This document shows, in pieces, positions 50,831 through 62,860 of a stretch of 64,000 bases of DNA. The stretch is taken from assembly GCA_026874595.1 (NCBI GenBank), contig CM049306.1:109529642-109593641 (forward strand), written 5' to 3'. Every line of letters starts with the position of its first letter. Within the stretch, counting starts at the first letter, position 1. Source of the DNA: Sipunculus nudus (lineage: Eukaryota; Annelida; Sipuncula; Golfingiida; Sipunculidae). Under the pieces are notes generated by a model, which saw nothing but the letters and a program-made list of their open reading frames with translations, searched no databases and was not told the origin of the DNA. Both the position numbers and the translations under genes were made by a program.

Positions 50831-53300
50831 GTGATCTTCGTCTTGCGTCGGAGGGCTAATGAAGCCGCTTGTAACATGCTTGTTGTTCACTAAAAGTAAA
50901 CATTAACTTATAATTGTTAAGGTAATCCTTAGCTCTTTCATTTCTTCGTTTCATTATTAACATTTTGCTGAAATCAAATGAAGCTTCTATGATCCACTTT
51001 AAAGGTAAAAATATTGACTTATAAATATGATATAACTAAAAGATACGCGTTTTGTGACTAAAGCATGTCATGTCTACAGAGGGCGGCAGTGTTTTCCTTT
51101 GAGGTGATACTGTGTGGACTTAAGGTGAACTGCCGGTGTAACAACCGGGATTGATCTCAAACAGGATTACAGACCCGTCTCGAGTTTACATGACGATGAA
51201 TACGAATTAAAGATTTGTCAGGTTTTATTAACTCAAAGGTAGTCCCTCATCACTCCCTGGACAAGCCGGACTGATAGCTACACCAAGGCTAACTCCTCTA
51301 CAAATAAGGAGACCGAGTGGGAGGTCGCTATAATCATGTTAGTATATGTCAGTCAGCAAAGGACAGTGCCGCATACATCAGAGTCACTTTGTTTCTACGA
51401 ATGAGCCGGTCTTTGCGCATGCGTTGTTTGGTTATCGGGTGTGTCTGACGCGGCTCACCGAGCTATCTTAAGACACGATTGTACTGACATTTCTTCATCA
51501 AACATTGTACAAGCGCGACCTTTTTAGACTAAATCATGTTTAGTCATTACGCATGCATGTTATATGTGTAGCGTTTTTGGCAGTAAGTTGTCAGATAGTA
51601 TCGGGACATCCGATTTTGCGTGGGTGTTCATGTTTGTCGTCGCTTTATAATCGCTGATTAAGCCGATATTGTAACGCAAAGACAATGAGTTATTTCGGTG
51701 TGGTATTTACGGCTTTTGATTTCTTTTTACGTCGAAAGCACCGCGTATAGAACGAAGATTAAGATGAGTAATAATTATATGTTGACACAAGACCTTTCAA
51801 AAGTATTTTATCACATAAGACATAGTTTTTTTTCTATACGACTTTTAACTCAGCCGACTGAAAGTCATCTGAACTTTTGGGACGATGCTTTCGGTCGCCT
51901 GTGCGTATGTTCGATACCAGGGTGCTTTGGAAGTTCAAACTAACTGACAGCTTCTAGTTCAATTCAAAGCTAATATGTTTCAGTAAGTCTAGATGGATTG
52001 TCATGAAATTTGGTGTCGCCCATGGCATTTATGTGTTTTATTTGTACTGTGAGAATGACGGCCTTTCACTGGCCGTTGATCCATCCCTAAGCAGGGCACA
52101 TATCGTAAATAAAAAAGTCAAGTCTTCAAATCAGTAAAAGCGCAGCTCATAGAAGATTTAAAATGATATCCATGTGACCTATAATCTGATTTGAGTAGAC
52201 CAGAAGACACATTTCATACTTAAGATCAGATGTCGCAGGAATGACTAAATAAATTGTCGTGGAATTGTCGATAAGATTAGTGGTGCTATGTACAATTTTT
52301 AAATTTTACTTTATTTGTTTGATTAAACGAGTCTGACTCTTTCAAACCTTTCAACAGACAGATGTTGGTAAAATCCTTGTTAAGCCAAATACAAGCCTCA
52401 CTGTGACATATGTTTATATGCTATCGCTTTTAGTAGGTCAACTGAGCGTCATTGCATATGGACCATTAGTTTATATATGCGAAGTTGGTAGTTTTTCAAG
52501 AATTCGGAACGTTAAACTTATTTTACATATAACATTGAATTCTTATCCTAATTTCAAAGTCTGTAGGACTAGGTTTCACTAGATAAATCCAAATGTCATG
52601 AGCCAATTATTCAACCAATACATCTCCATGGTTGTGTCTTTATTTGCAAAATAACGTATATGTTAAGAAAATCCTAACCTATACCCGATTTGAACACACA
52701 TGCTTGAAAAACTTACCCATGTACTCTTATATATTTATATCCACTAAAACAAAATTGGATTAATCATCATCATCATCATCATCATCAGAGTATGTGCGTT
52801 TCAATAAGCCATTGGGTATAAGACTTTTTAAGTTCTTGCCATAATGTGCATACGTCTCCTCCCTAGCTTTGAATACTGACAAAGTCATATTTCTTAATGT
52901 CACTCATTATAATCATACAAGTGTTGGTTCCATGCGGTTACAGGCTCTACCTCAAGACGAGGTTTGATGTTACTATTCAGGGCGGATACTACTGATATCC
53001 GGGTCAAAGGTTGATAATTTTAAGAGAAATGTCATTTTCTTGCCATGAACAATGCCTTCTTACGTTAACGTGATTATAATTTTCAATGCCATTCCGGATA
53101 AAAGAGACACAAATGCGTATCTAACCGTACTGGTAAGTGGAAAAGTAGTGCAAAGATTAAAGTACATTATTTAACAGAGATGAGCCCATGTGTGGGGTTG
53201 TTTGTCTTAAAGGAGGTACAGATATCTGTCATCGATTGAGAATCTATATAAATTATCACCAAGCTAACATCCGGGGTCTGCGCTCTCATTTTTTTCGGTA
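50831..53300. other. No gene supported; contains one dispersed repeat
   Basis: The only recognised structure is the repeat at 51848-52464 and an (ATC)n run at 52763-52786. Remaining sequence is unassigned. Confidence 0.4.
51848..52464. repeat. Dispersed repeat, same family as 9645-11238
   Basis: Starts 'ctcagccgactgaaagtcat' and ends with 'caactgagcgtcattgcata'. It contains 'agcagggcacatatcgtaaa' as in the 440-2720 array. Shorter than the copy in RPIA intron 3. Confidence 0.55.
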
Positions 53301-53338
53301 ATCATTACCGGATATAAATACATAATATATATAAATAC

Positions 53339-53391
<53 letters not shown>
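53339..53391. repeat. (TA)n microsatellite
   Basis: About 53 bp of TA adjacent to the SINE-like tRNA T-arm on the right. Confidence 0.95.
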
Positions 53392-53394
<3 letters not shown>

Positions 53395-53399
53395 TAGAT

Positions 53400-53530
53400 G
53401 TATAAATAGCCATGCTGGTTCATTGTATAGAGATGGAACTGGTATATATACACAGAAACGTCGGTTCACTGCCGGTGGGAATCGAACCCACGATCTTCGG
53501 ATACGTCGGAAGATCGTGCATATCTTTATA
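53400..53530 (-). repeat. SINE-like fragment with tRNA T-arm
   Basis: The minus strand reads GTGGG-TTCGATT-CCCAC, a perfect 5 bp T-stem with 7 nt loop and B box, preceded by a GATCTTC...GAAGATC stem. It is followed by a tail 'ggcagtgaaccgacgtttct' and ends near the (TA)n tract. No D-arm or A box is present, so it is not a functional tRNA gene; a truncated tRNA-derived SINE is the best reading. Confidence 0.45.
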
Positions 53531-55559
53531 TTTATGCACAAAACAAATTAGCAGTTTATAAATATTCTTTGAGTGAAAAATATTAAAGTGGACTTGTTTA
53601 ATCAAACATATTTATTCAAATTACATATTTACAGTTTGTTGATACAGAGTAGACATTTACCCCGATATCCATATATTCTTGTCGAGTGAGTGAAAAATTA
53701 TTAAAGCAGACTTTTTAAAAAAAACACATAAAATGATTTACAATTTGCGTACTGATAGTGTATAACCTAGAAACTGACAGTATCAGGTAATAAAACCGGA
53801 CCGGTTGATATAAGATGTGATATGTTAAACACTACACAAAAATATGTATAATATGTCCACCTTGTCCAACATTTTTTTTCAACAATTTAATCTACTTGTT
53901 TTTAAAGAAAGGCTGCTGTGAGATCGGCTGTTAAGAGTACATTGTTCTTTCTGCACTTCAGCGTACAGTGCAGCCTTTATTTCAGTTACACTGGAGGAAT
54001 CCTTGACCATTTGCAATGGAACTTTAATCAATATATCAGTTATGAGTGCTTCTAAATTTTTATTGAGCACTGATGAGGAACCATATACAGTCTAAAGTAA
54101 GCTAAAATCTATACGACTAACCACTGGTGGATTAGTGTGCTCCGGTAGCTCCCTGTGCGTATAGGCCCCACCATGGTTTCTAACATTTCTAACAGAACTA
54201 AAAAGCATTGATACTGTTTTGTCTATAGATTTTTCAACAGTTGAGTAATTTGATATTCAGGTCAGGTAGGTAAATCAAACTGAACGTATAAAGGCACTTG
54301 TGCAAGGACAAGATAGCGCTTGTTAAGCCGTGCGGAATATCCATTGTAATATATGGACTAACTTGTTTAAAGCGGGCTGGATGGTCCTTGGCGGACCACG
54401 ATAGGTTTGCCCTCCATTTTACTTACAGGGCTCTTCAGGTATAGCGCCTATAAAGTTGCACCTTCAAGCACAGATAGAAACACAAAGAATCATTCTCCGT
54501 GCTTGGAGCGACTGTTGCTTAGTGTAAATATAATCTAACTGACCAGATATATAGGACCTTTAATACTCTCAGAAACAGGTATGGGCGGGTATGTTTATTT
54601 ATTTGAGGAGAAATTACTCGGGTTCCTCATGCTGACCGGACGACCCGGAGGGATGTCAATGAGGTCGTTGATTTTCTCAAACACGGACCATGTGGACAGC
54701 ATATATCCCGTGAAGGGTAGTTTTATGTAATACATGGAACAAATACAGCTGAAATGACCGACAAAACTGATCCATTCTCTACCCTTCTGACCCCTTCACC
54801 CCACCGGACAGTGTCCATAAGACGTGTGTTAGCTTTACATTTGTGACCGGGGTGTCCGGGACCCTGCCCGTAGCGAAGGTGCAATGAATTGTAAACATGA
54901 GCATGTTTCCTATATTGGGTGTACCGTATACACACAGACAGGCGTTCTCTTCGTGAATACCTTACATAAATAACGTGAATCTTAATCTGTTACACCCTCT
55001 AGGAAGTGAAATCTGGCAGTGATAATAAGCCTACAAACGTGTATTTTTTTCGTGCATTAACTTAGACCGACAGACCTTTTGTGATGGAGTCATTTGGTTT
55101 AAACATATGTTTAAACAAAGATATGTGGCTTTTTTGTTTACAACTAATATGTATACCTCTAACCAAAGAAGCTTTTGAATAAGTGCAATCAACTGGTAGT
55201 AAAGCGCCGTGTACGGATAATGTAATCAGTAACATGTTGAAGAAAAGGATGCTTAATTGAGCTACATAGGTATTCCCCATGTAGAAACATTTTCATGAGT
55301 TTATCGTTGTTCTGGTGTGTTTAGTCTTAATAAAATATATTTAGGACAACTAAGAAGAAAATGCCGTACGCTCTTTTTTCCTGTTTACATTAAAGGAGTA
55401 TCAATCTTTCAAATGGAAAAAACTACTGATTTAAGCAACACGCACCTAGTCGTAACCGTGAAAGGATAATTTCATGATGACGATGATAGTCGCAATAATA
55501 ACTTTGTATTTCTCGAGTGTCAGGGTTTAGATATTCACGAACATTTTTCTTAAAAGAAT
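53531..55559. other. No gene supported
   Basis: A 63-codon minus-strand frame at 53879-54070, with another open stretch just upstream in the same direction, might be a decayed coding fragment, but no family was recognised. Nothing else assignable was seen. Confidence 0.35.
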
Positions 55560-56065
55560 CTATTGAAGTAGACTGAATTATTGGTATTGGGAGACTGTTC
55601 CAAAGTTTGCAGGCTGTTGGAAGGAAAAAAGAGCGACAGTCTTTCGTATGAACCTCGGTATCCTTAGCAAATGCAATTTGCGCAGACCGTAGGGCTGAGC
55701 ATGAGACAGAGTTTGAGGTAATATAGTAAGCAGATAATCTGGAGCATGTCCATTAAACATTTTATGAAATACTGATAGTATAGCCTGCACTCTTCGTATT
55801 TTTAGACTTGACCATCGAAGCTCTTTTTAACATAACTCCAGTGCTGGTAGTCGAGAGCGCTCCAGTACATGTTAAAGCGGCTTTCCGTTGAATACTCTCC
55901 AGTTGATATGACTGTCTGACAGAACAGTTGTTAAATATTAAATTACCATACTCCAGTACTGGTCGTATTAATGATTTATACATTCGATCTAAAACTTTCA
56001 TAGAGAAATGGAATTTACAATATATCAAAATTCCCAAACTGTTTTTGCTTTCAAACATATTATGT

Positions 56066-56830
56066 TTAGGTGTTCCTGCCAGGATAGCGAATCAGTAAGG
56101 TGACTCCCAAATATGACAGACTACTTGTATTAGTCAGTTTCTGTCCCATGAAATACAATGGTGGTCGTGAAATGTTCCTTTTCTTGTTAGAAAAACAAAT
56201 TATCTGAGTTTTCCATGCGTTAAATTTCAGATACCATTTCCCCGCCCAGCTACTCAGACGTTCCAAGTCCCTGTTGAGTGAATCTGCGGCTGTTCTAGGG
56301 TCATCCTTGCATATATAAATACAGGTGTCATCGGCGTATATTATTTTAATATTCTCTAAGCCTATATGAATATCATTGACATAAACTAGGAATAGTAGAG
56401 GGCCAAGAATAGATCCTTGGGGAACGCCGGAATTGATTGCCACACTTTCTGATATATGTCCTTGAATTTCAACACGTCGCCTATGACTCAGGTAATTTAT
56501 AACAAATGTTAAGATGCATCCTTCGATTCCATTCTTCGACTTAGACCCTGTCAAAAGCTTTAGATGCATCGAGACAGACCATCCTGGTTTCATATCCTCT
56601 CTCAAATCCTGTATAAATATCATGGCACAGTTTAACCAGTAAATGTTCAGAGCTATTTGGTGTTTCTTGTATCCAGAATTATATGGATTCAACAGGTTAT
56701 TTTCCATCAAGTAGCCATATAACTTATTAAAGACAAGTCGTTCTAATAATTTAGAAATATTATTCAGCAATGAAATTGGCCGATAGTTTTCTACTTTACT
56801 CCTCTCTCCCTTTTTAAATACTGGAATCAC
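56066..56830 (-). pseudogene. Reverse-transcriptase domain fragment of the LINE
   Basis: 254 codons open, but not all in the original frame. Around 56550-56573 the catalytic-aspartate motif (LDASKAFD) is readable only in a neighbouring frame; the long frame reads an unrelated peptide there. Two offsetting frameshifts must therefore flank it. The second catalytic box YADD is in the long frame. The enzyme would be dead even though the frame is open. Confidence 0.85.
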
Positions 56831-57823
56831 ATGAGCAGTTTTCCAAGAATCAGGAAATGTCCATGTAATAATACAATAATTGAATAGTTTACACAGTGGT
56901 CTACATATAACATCTGCTGTTTATTTAAGTATAAAATTACTAATTCCTCAAGGCCCAGTAGCTTTGAGTCTATCCAATGATCTCGAGACATGAGATATCT
57001 CAGTTTCTGTGAAGCTTATTTCACCAAGTTTGTGTGTGGTTTGTAATGTAGTATCATTATCAAATGGCGATTAAGAACTGTAAACGTAATTACTTTTTGA
57101 AGGAAAATAACTGTTAAAAATCTTAGCCTGCTCGGCTTTGTCTACAATTAAATTCCCATTATACTCCAACGGTGAAAATGTAGATTGTTTTTTTTTCCCA
57201 AGAAAGCCTTAGAAATTTTCCACCATGCCCGACACTGAGTATATGGGTCTGTGAGTTTTATATTTATATTCTTTTAAGTATAGCTTATAGCTCTTTCTAT
57301 TTTCAAGCACTACAGAGTTCCGAATTTTCTTATAATTTTGGTAGTGTTCTGTTTTTTTGGCCTTCGTATATGTTTTCAAATTTTCGATTTCTCTTTCTAA
57401 TTAGTTGCTTTAATTTATGGTTCATACACGGTTTGTCATTTGGCTTAATATTAACAATATTGTTAGGTACGAATGTATTTATAGCGTCAACAAATATGTA
57501 AATAAAATAATCAGTTATGTCGTCTACATCATTGTATATACTAAAGACTGTATCCCATGGGGCACTTTCTAAAGATTCTTTAAGTCAAGTCAGATTCGCT
57601 TTATTGTTGTAATAAACCTTTCTTGTAAAAGTAGATGATTTCTTAATTTTCATGGAGTATGCTGTGATCACATGTAGAAATGAGACTAAGTATTTTTAAG
57701 TCGCTTACCAAGCCAGGCTTGTCTGTTATTACAAGGTCAAGTGATGATGATGAAATGTCAGTGATTCTTGTGGGTTCATTTACCAGTTGATGTTCTGCTC
57801 GGTCAATATAACTAAATTATTGC

Positions 57824-58410
57824 CTAGATCATGTGATCTGAACTCCATTGATTACACCTGTAATTAAAATCACCCGTTAAGTTCAATGAATATGGATTCT
57901 CTGAAAGAGCCTTGGTCATACTACTTTCTAAACCAGAAAGAAAACGGTCTACACGAGGTCGCGATTGGCCTGGTGGTCTGTAGTATGTTCCTAAGATTAT
58001 ATATTTTTTACTAATTTGATTTCGACCCATACGCTTTTACTTTCTGTTTCCTCTAGATCTGTTCTACGTGTACAGGATAAAGTTGTGCTGGTATAAACAG
58101 CTGCACCACCGCCATGTCTATTACGATCAGACCTGAAGGGCTAAGAAAATCCATTTATACGTGTCAAATCGTTACCTACAACAGAATCTAACCAAGTTTC
58201 GGTTAAACATAAAACATTAATGGCCTTGTCTCTACAAATGTATGCCAGTTCATCTAATTTACGTTCTGCTAGTAAACTTCTGATGTTTGCAGAACAAAAA
58301 GTCAATGACGGGCCTGGATTTGGATGGATATCAGCGCAGAATACAAGTACCATTTTCATCAACACTTCACTAGTGATATTTCCATTCGCTGATTTCAAGA
58401 ATGCAAACAT
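57824..58410 (-). pseudogene. AP endonuclease domain fragments of the LINE
   Basis: Two open pieces (58410-58141 and 58030-57824) are separated by a stop and frame change. They carry the CADIHPNPGP entry motif, LCLTETWLD, and the GDFN and SDH motifs of AP endonuclease-like LINE proteins. Catalytic motifs are still visible, but the reading frame is broken. Confidence 0.8.
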
Positions 58411-58929
58411 CTCGTTGGAGATCCTAATATTACGGCGAAAATAAGTCCTACAGAGAAATGAACAAGTTGTTGCACGGTATTGTTCTAATGATACACCTAC
58501 AGGATAGTTTAATTCGCGCTATTATCTAATAATTGCACCCATGGTTTCCTCATACCATATAATATAATGAAACCACGAACTTTTGCGCAGCGGGATTGCT
58601 GGACCATGTGAGTGCTCAGTTTTTGTGCGTGAAAACGGGAATGCAATTTTAGAGAACACGTGATTTTCTACAAACATATGCCCCGGGTTTGTCCGAAGAC
58701 ATTCCACCATTCGCACAGGAAGTATTCGTCCAAGTCATCCAGACTCCGACATAAGGTCAAATCAAAGACTATACACTTATACCAACTGTTGGATTTAAAG
58801 AGATCTTATGACGTTAACATTGTACAACCAAGACAATCAACTATGACAGACTATTTGACAACAGATCTAAATGCTCGCCAAAAACCGTGCGTAGCATGGG
58901 TAATTGCTGGTTGAAATATTAAATTTGTA

Positions 58930-59920
58930 ACAAAATAGTCCTGGTCATTTAATTCAATAGTACCACTGTGATAGTGAACAAGCTTTAATTTCGATTATCC
59001 CAGAGTATCACAACTGTGATGCTTTAATCCCCATTATCCCAACGCGTCACAGTAGTTTGTGAATAACCTTTCACAAACATACATGTAAATTTCTGCACCA
59101 CTGTACCACTGTGTTAGTGAATAAATAGTTAATGCTTTAATCCCGATTATCCCACCGTATCACGGTAGTTTATAAATAACCTTTTACAAACATAAATATC
59201 TGCACCACTGTACCCTTTTGATAGTGGATAAGTAGACCATGTCTTAATTTTAATTATACCAGAGTATCACAGTAGTTTATAAATAACCTTTTACAAACAT
59301 ATATACATATATACACATACATACACACACATATATAAATATATATACACACACACATATACATGCACCAGTGGAACACTGTGATTGTGAATAAGTATTT
59401 AATTCTTTAATTATGATTCTTCCAGAGTATCACAGTACTTTATTAATAACCTTTTACGAATATGTAAATAACTGCACCACTGGACCCCTATGATAGTGAA
59501 TAAGTAGTAAATGCTTAAATTATGATTATACCAGAGTATCATAGTGGTTTATAAATAACCTTTTACAAACATACATATATATACACATACACACATATAA
59601 ATATATATACTCACACACATATCTGCACCTCTGGACCACTGTTATAGTGAATAAGTATAGTCAATGCTTATATACTGAAGATGTAATTATGTACATAACT
59701 GTACTATTGTATCGCTGTGATTGTGAATTAATAGTGAATGCTGGTTATTCCGGAGTATCACAGTAGTTTATAAACTTTAACACATAGGTAAATGTCTGCA
59801 CTATTGTTCAACTGTCATCGTTAAAAGGTAGGTAACCCTTTAATTACGATTATCCCTGAGGATCACAGTCGTTTTTACAAATGTGCACATTACTACACAT
59901 TTTACAAAAATGTAAATATC
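58930..59920. repeat. Tandem array of ~105 bp units with inserted microsatellites
   Basis: The motif 'ataaataaccttttacaaac' recurs near 59067, 59173, 59279, 59444, 59547 and more weakly after. It is linked to 'atctgcaccactg', 'gatagtgaataag' and 'ccagagtatcacagtagttt'. Two units are lengthened by (ATACAC)/(TATA) microsatellites at about 59290-59365 and 59570-59625. Confidence 0.85.
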
Positions 59921-61530
59921 TCTTCACGGCGATTCATGATAAATAAGACAACAAGAGTTTCACTAATGGTGGAAAATAGCCCGCTGGACTATCAGTGTTA
60001 CTTTGAGTAAATAAATTATTATACGATGAGTTTCATGACAGTTCAGCAGAGCTGCGCTGGTTTTGCCCGGAGGTCGAACCAATTTATGCATCTTCACACA
60101 CATGCACATGCGTATACATGCATATGCATATACATTTATCAATACACATATACACATACATACATACATATACACGCATATATAGGTGAGATATTACATT
60201 GGTTAATATTTTTTTGTAATTCACATTGTAATGCGAGAAACAAAGCCATGTAACTTAAAAGTACAAATATATAACATTCCGCTAATACTCGCTCTCATGT
60301 CTTTCCATGCATGTGTTTTTTTTATATACATTGTGGTAGGCAGTCAATGTGGCATGTACATTTATTTTCTGCAATTACGTTGACTTAAACAGACCCGAAA
60401 TGCTTTGGACAGGTGAGATAAGAACTAACGTCGTATCCATAGAACCAAAACTTTTCTGTTTCATAACAACAGCTACGTTTACATAAACCAGTTTGTCATC
60501 CCCACATGTGCTGTGTGAATTGAATTGCAGTTTTTTCTCTACAACCTCTACGGTGAGGCCTAATAAATACAAAATGTGACGTGAAATTTGGTAAATCCAA
60601 GAAAATTTTTACAGGTGGTCGTTCATGTACTTCACTCTTTGGGTCGGGTCAGACGTTGGTAATGTTCAGACCTGTTCTGGCCATGCTGTAGCCATTATTA
60701 CTGCTGTTAGATGCCCATGGCGCCATGTTGTTGTTTGGGGGGAAGGTGTTTTCTCAGGACACTGAGACGGGCATTAGCGGCGCTTGCTGAGTCACGTGGT
60801 ACAGACCCAGAGCCTGCGGCCATCCCGCCGGGCCGGGTGTAACATTCTTAATTGTTCCCTGATTTAGTTAGAACTAGACGAGATTTGTATGTGTCGACAG
60901 ATTTGTAAGTATTATGGCCTTGGTCATAGTTGATGGTACATGTATACATCTAATTGGCCTGCCCGATGTTTTGTACTCGAGAAAAAAATTGAACAAAAGC
61001 TGTAAGGCCGCTTGTCAAAGTTAATGTTAATAGTTATACCATTAATTTTAGATACGGTCTTTTAAATATAACCTGATTCTGGTGTGTGCAGGGGGCAGGA
61101 GTCTTTCTTTGTTGTTTTTTATGTATTGTCATAAAAATTGTCCCTCTATGTTTTGTTCACTGCCTGTTAGTGGTGTTAGAGTAACTTAATCACAATTACA
61201 GGGTACAGCAAATGACTTTGATGAAACTCCGTCATCAAAAAAAGCAATATCTCAAGCAGACACCATGAATCTTTGCTTGGATTGACTTGTAGATAAGTTT
61301 CACTTATTTCCGCTAAGGACATGTTGACTGTTGCCTGGCAGAGCTATGCATAAAACATTGTTTTGTAATAATTGACACCTTGCCGTGTTTGGAAGTATTT
61401 GTGAAATAAGCTGAAATGGTCCAAGGCGTCTTAATGTAACCTTTTTTTCGAGAACGTGGGTCCCGGGAAATTATCGGCGTATGTGAGGAGGTTGAAGGCG
61501 TAGGCTGGGTCCTGGAGAGCCAGTCATATT
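59921..61530. other. No gene supported; GC-richer patch near 60640-60860
   Basis: 60640-60860 is relatively rich in GC and CpG and includes 'gctgagtcacgtggt' (overlapping AP-1-like and E-box-like sites) and 'cccgccgggccgggt'. It could be a regulatory or 5' gene region, but no coding exon is recognised. The remainder is unassigned; a CA/TA-rich patch lies at about 60090-60185. Confidence 0.3.
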
Positions 61531-61534
61531 TGTT

Positions 61535-62860
61535 GTGTCAGCTTAAACAAATCATAACAGTGTCGTGTCAACTTAAACAAATCATAACAACGCCATGTCA
61601 ACTTAAACAAGTCATAACAACGCCGTGTCAACTTAAACAAGTCATAACAACGCCGTGTCAACTTAAACAAATCATTAACAACGCCGTGTCAACTTAAACA
61701 AGTCATAACAAAGCCGTGTCAACTTTAAAAAGTCATAACGAGGCCGTGTCAACTTAAACAAATCATTAACAACGCCGTGTCAACTTAAACAAGTCATAAC
61801 AACGCCGTGTCAATTTAAACAAGTCATAACAAGGCCGTGTCAACTTAAACAAGTCATAACAGTGTCGTGTCAACTTAAACAAGTCATAACAAGGCCGTGT
61901 CAACTTAAACAAATCACAAAAACGCCGTGTCAACTTAAACAAATCATAACAGTGTCGTGTCAACTTGAACAAGTCATAACAAGGCCGTGTCAACTTTAAC
62001 AAATCACAACAACGCCGTGTCCATTAAAACAAGTCATAACAAAGCCATGTCAATTTAAACAAATCATAACAGTGTCGTGTCAACTTAAACAAATCTTAAC
62101 AACGCCGTGTCAACTTAAACAAATCACAACAACGCCGTGTCCATTTAAACAAGTCATAACAACGCCATGTCAACTTAAACAAGTCATAACAAGGCCGTGT
62201 CAACTTAAACAAATCACAACAACGCCATGTCCATTTAAACAAGTCATAACAACGCCATGTCAACTTAAACAAGTCATAACAACGCCATGTCAACTTAAAC
62301 AAGTCATAACAACGCCGTGTCAACTTAAACAAGTCATAACAAAGCCGTGTCAACTTAAACAAGTCATAACAAAGCCGTGTCAACTTAAACAAGTCATAAC
62401 AATGCCGTGTCAACATAAACAAGTCATAACAAGGCCGTGTCAACTTTAACAAGTCATAACAAGGCCATGTCAACTTTAACAAGTCATAACAACGCCGTGT
62501 CAATTTTAACAAGTCATAACAATGCCGTGTCAACTTAAACAAGTCATTACAAGGCCGTGTCAACTTAAACAAATTACAACAACGCCGTGTCCATTTAAAC
62601 AAGTCATAACAACGCCATGTCAACTTAAACAAGTCATAACAACGCCGTGTCAACTTAAACAAATCACAACAACGCCCTGTCTATTTAAACAAGTCATAAC
62701 AACGCCATGTCAACTTAAACAAGTCATAACAAGGCCGTGTCAACTTAAACAAGTCATAACAAAGCCGTGTCAATTTAAAAAAGTCATAACAAGGCCGTGT
62801 CAACTTAAACAAATCATAACAACGCCGTGTCAACTTAAAACAATTCATAACAACGCTACA
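61535..62860. repeat. 30 bp satellite-like array, about 44 copies
   Basis: The unit is CGCCGTGTCAACTTAAACAA plus GTCATAACAA with small variants. A subset has 'tccatttaaac' in place of 'tcaacttaaac', appearing at multi-unit spacing, which suggests higher-order duplication. Because 30 is divisible by three, reading frames stay open on both strands for up to 188 codons; these are artefacts. Confidence 0.97.

Larger units (their letters stand above)
55560..58430 (-). mobile_element. Decayed non-LTR retrotransposon (CR1/Jockey-like group), near full ORF2
   Basis: Reading on the minus strand: a 2A-like motif IHPNPGP and an AP-type endonuclease (LCLTETWLD at about 58190; RHGGGAAVY after a break; TGDFN and SDH at about 57830-57870). 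Then come a linker with MNHKLKQLIRKRNRKFENIY (near 57400), the reverse transcriptase (56830-56066) with NYRPISLLNNISK, GVPQGSILGPLLFLVYVNDI and the YADD box at 56327-56338, and a C-terminal region (56058-55578) with LIRPVLEYGNLIFN and FHKMFNGHAPDYL. Stops and frameshifts break it in many places, so it is inactive. Confidence 0.9.

Noticed and set aside
53460-53530. Functional tRNA gene on the minus strand
   Set aside because: Only the T-arm is good; D-arm, A box and acceptor stem are missing.
62096-62662. 188-codon minus-strand ORF (and the 61766-62002, 62072-62449 and 62522-62872 ORFs)
   Set aside because: All are produced by the 30 bp tandem repeat, which is a multiple of three; frames are open on both strands and no flanking exon or start context supports a gene.
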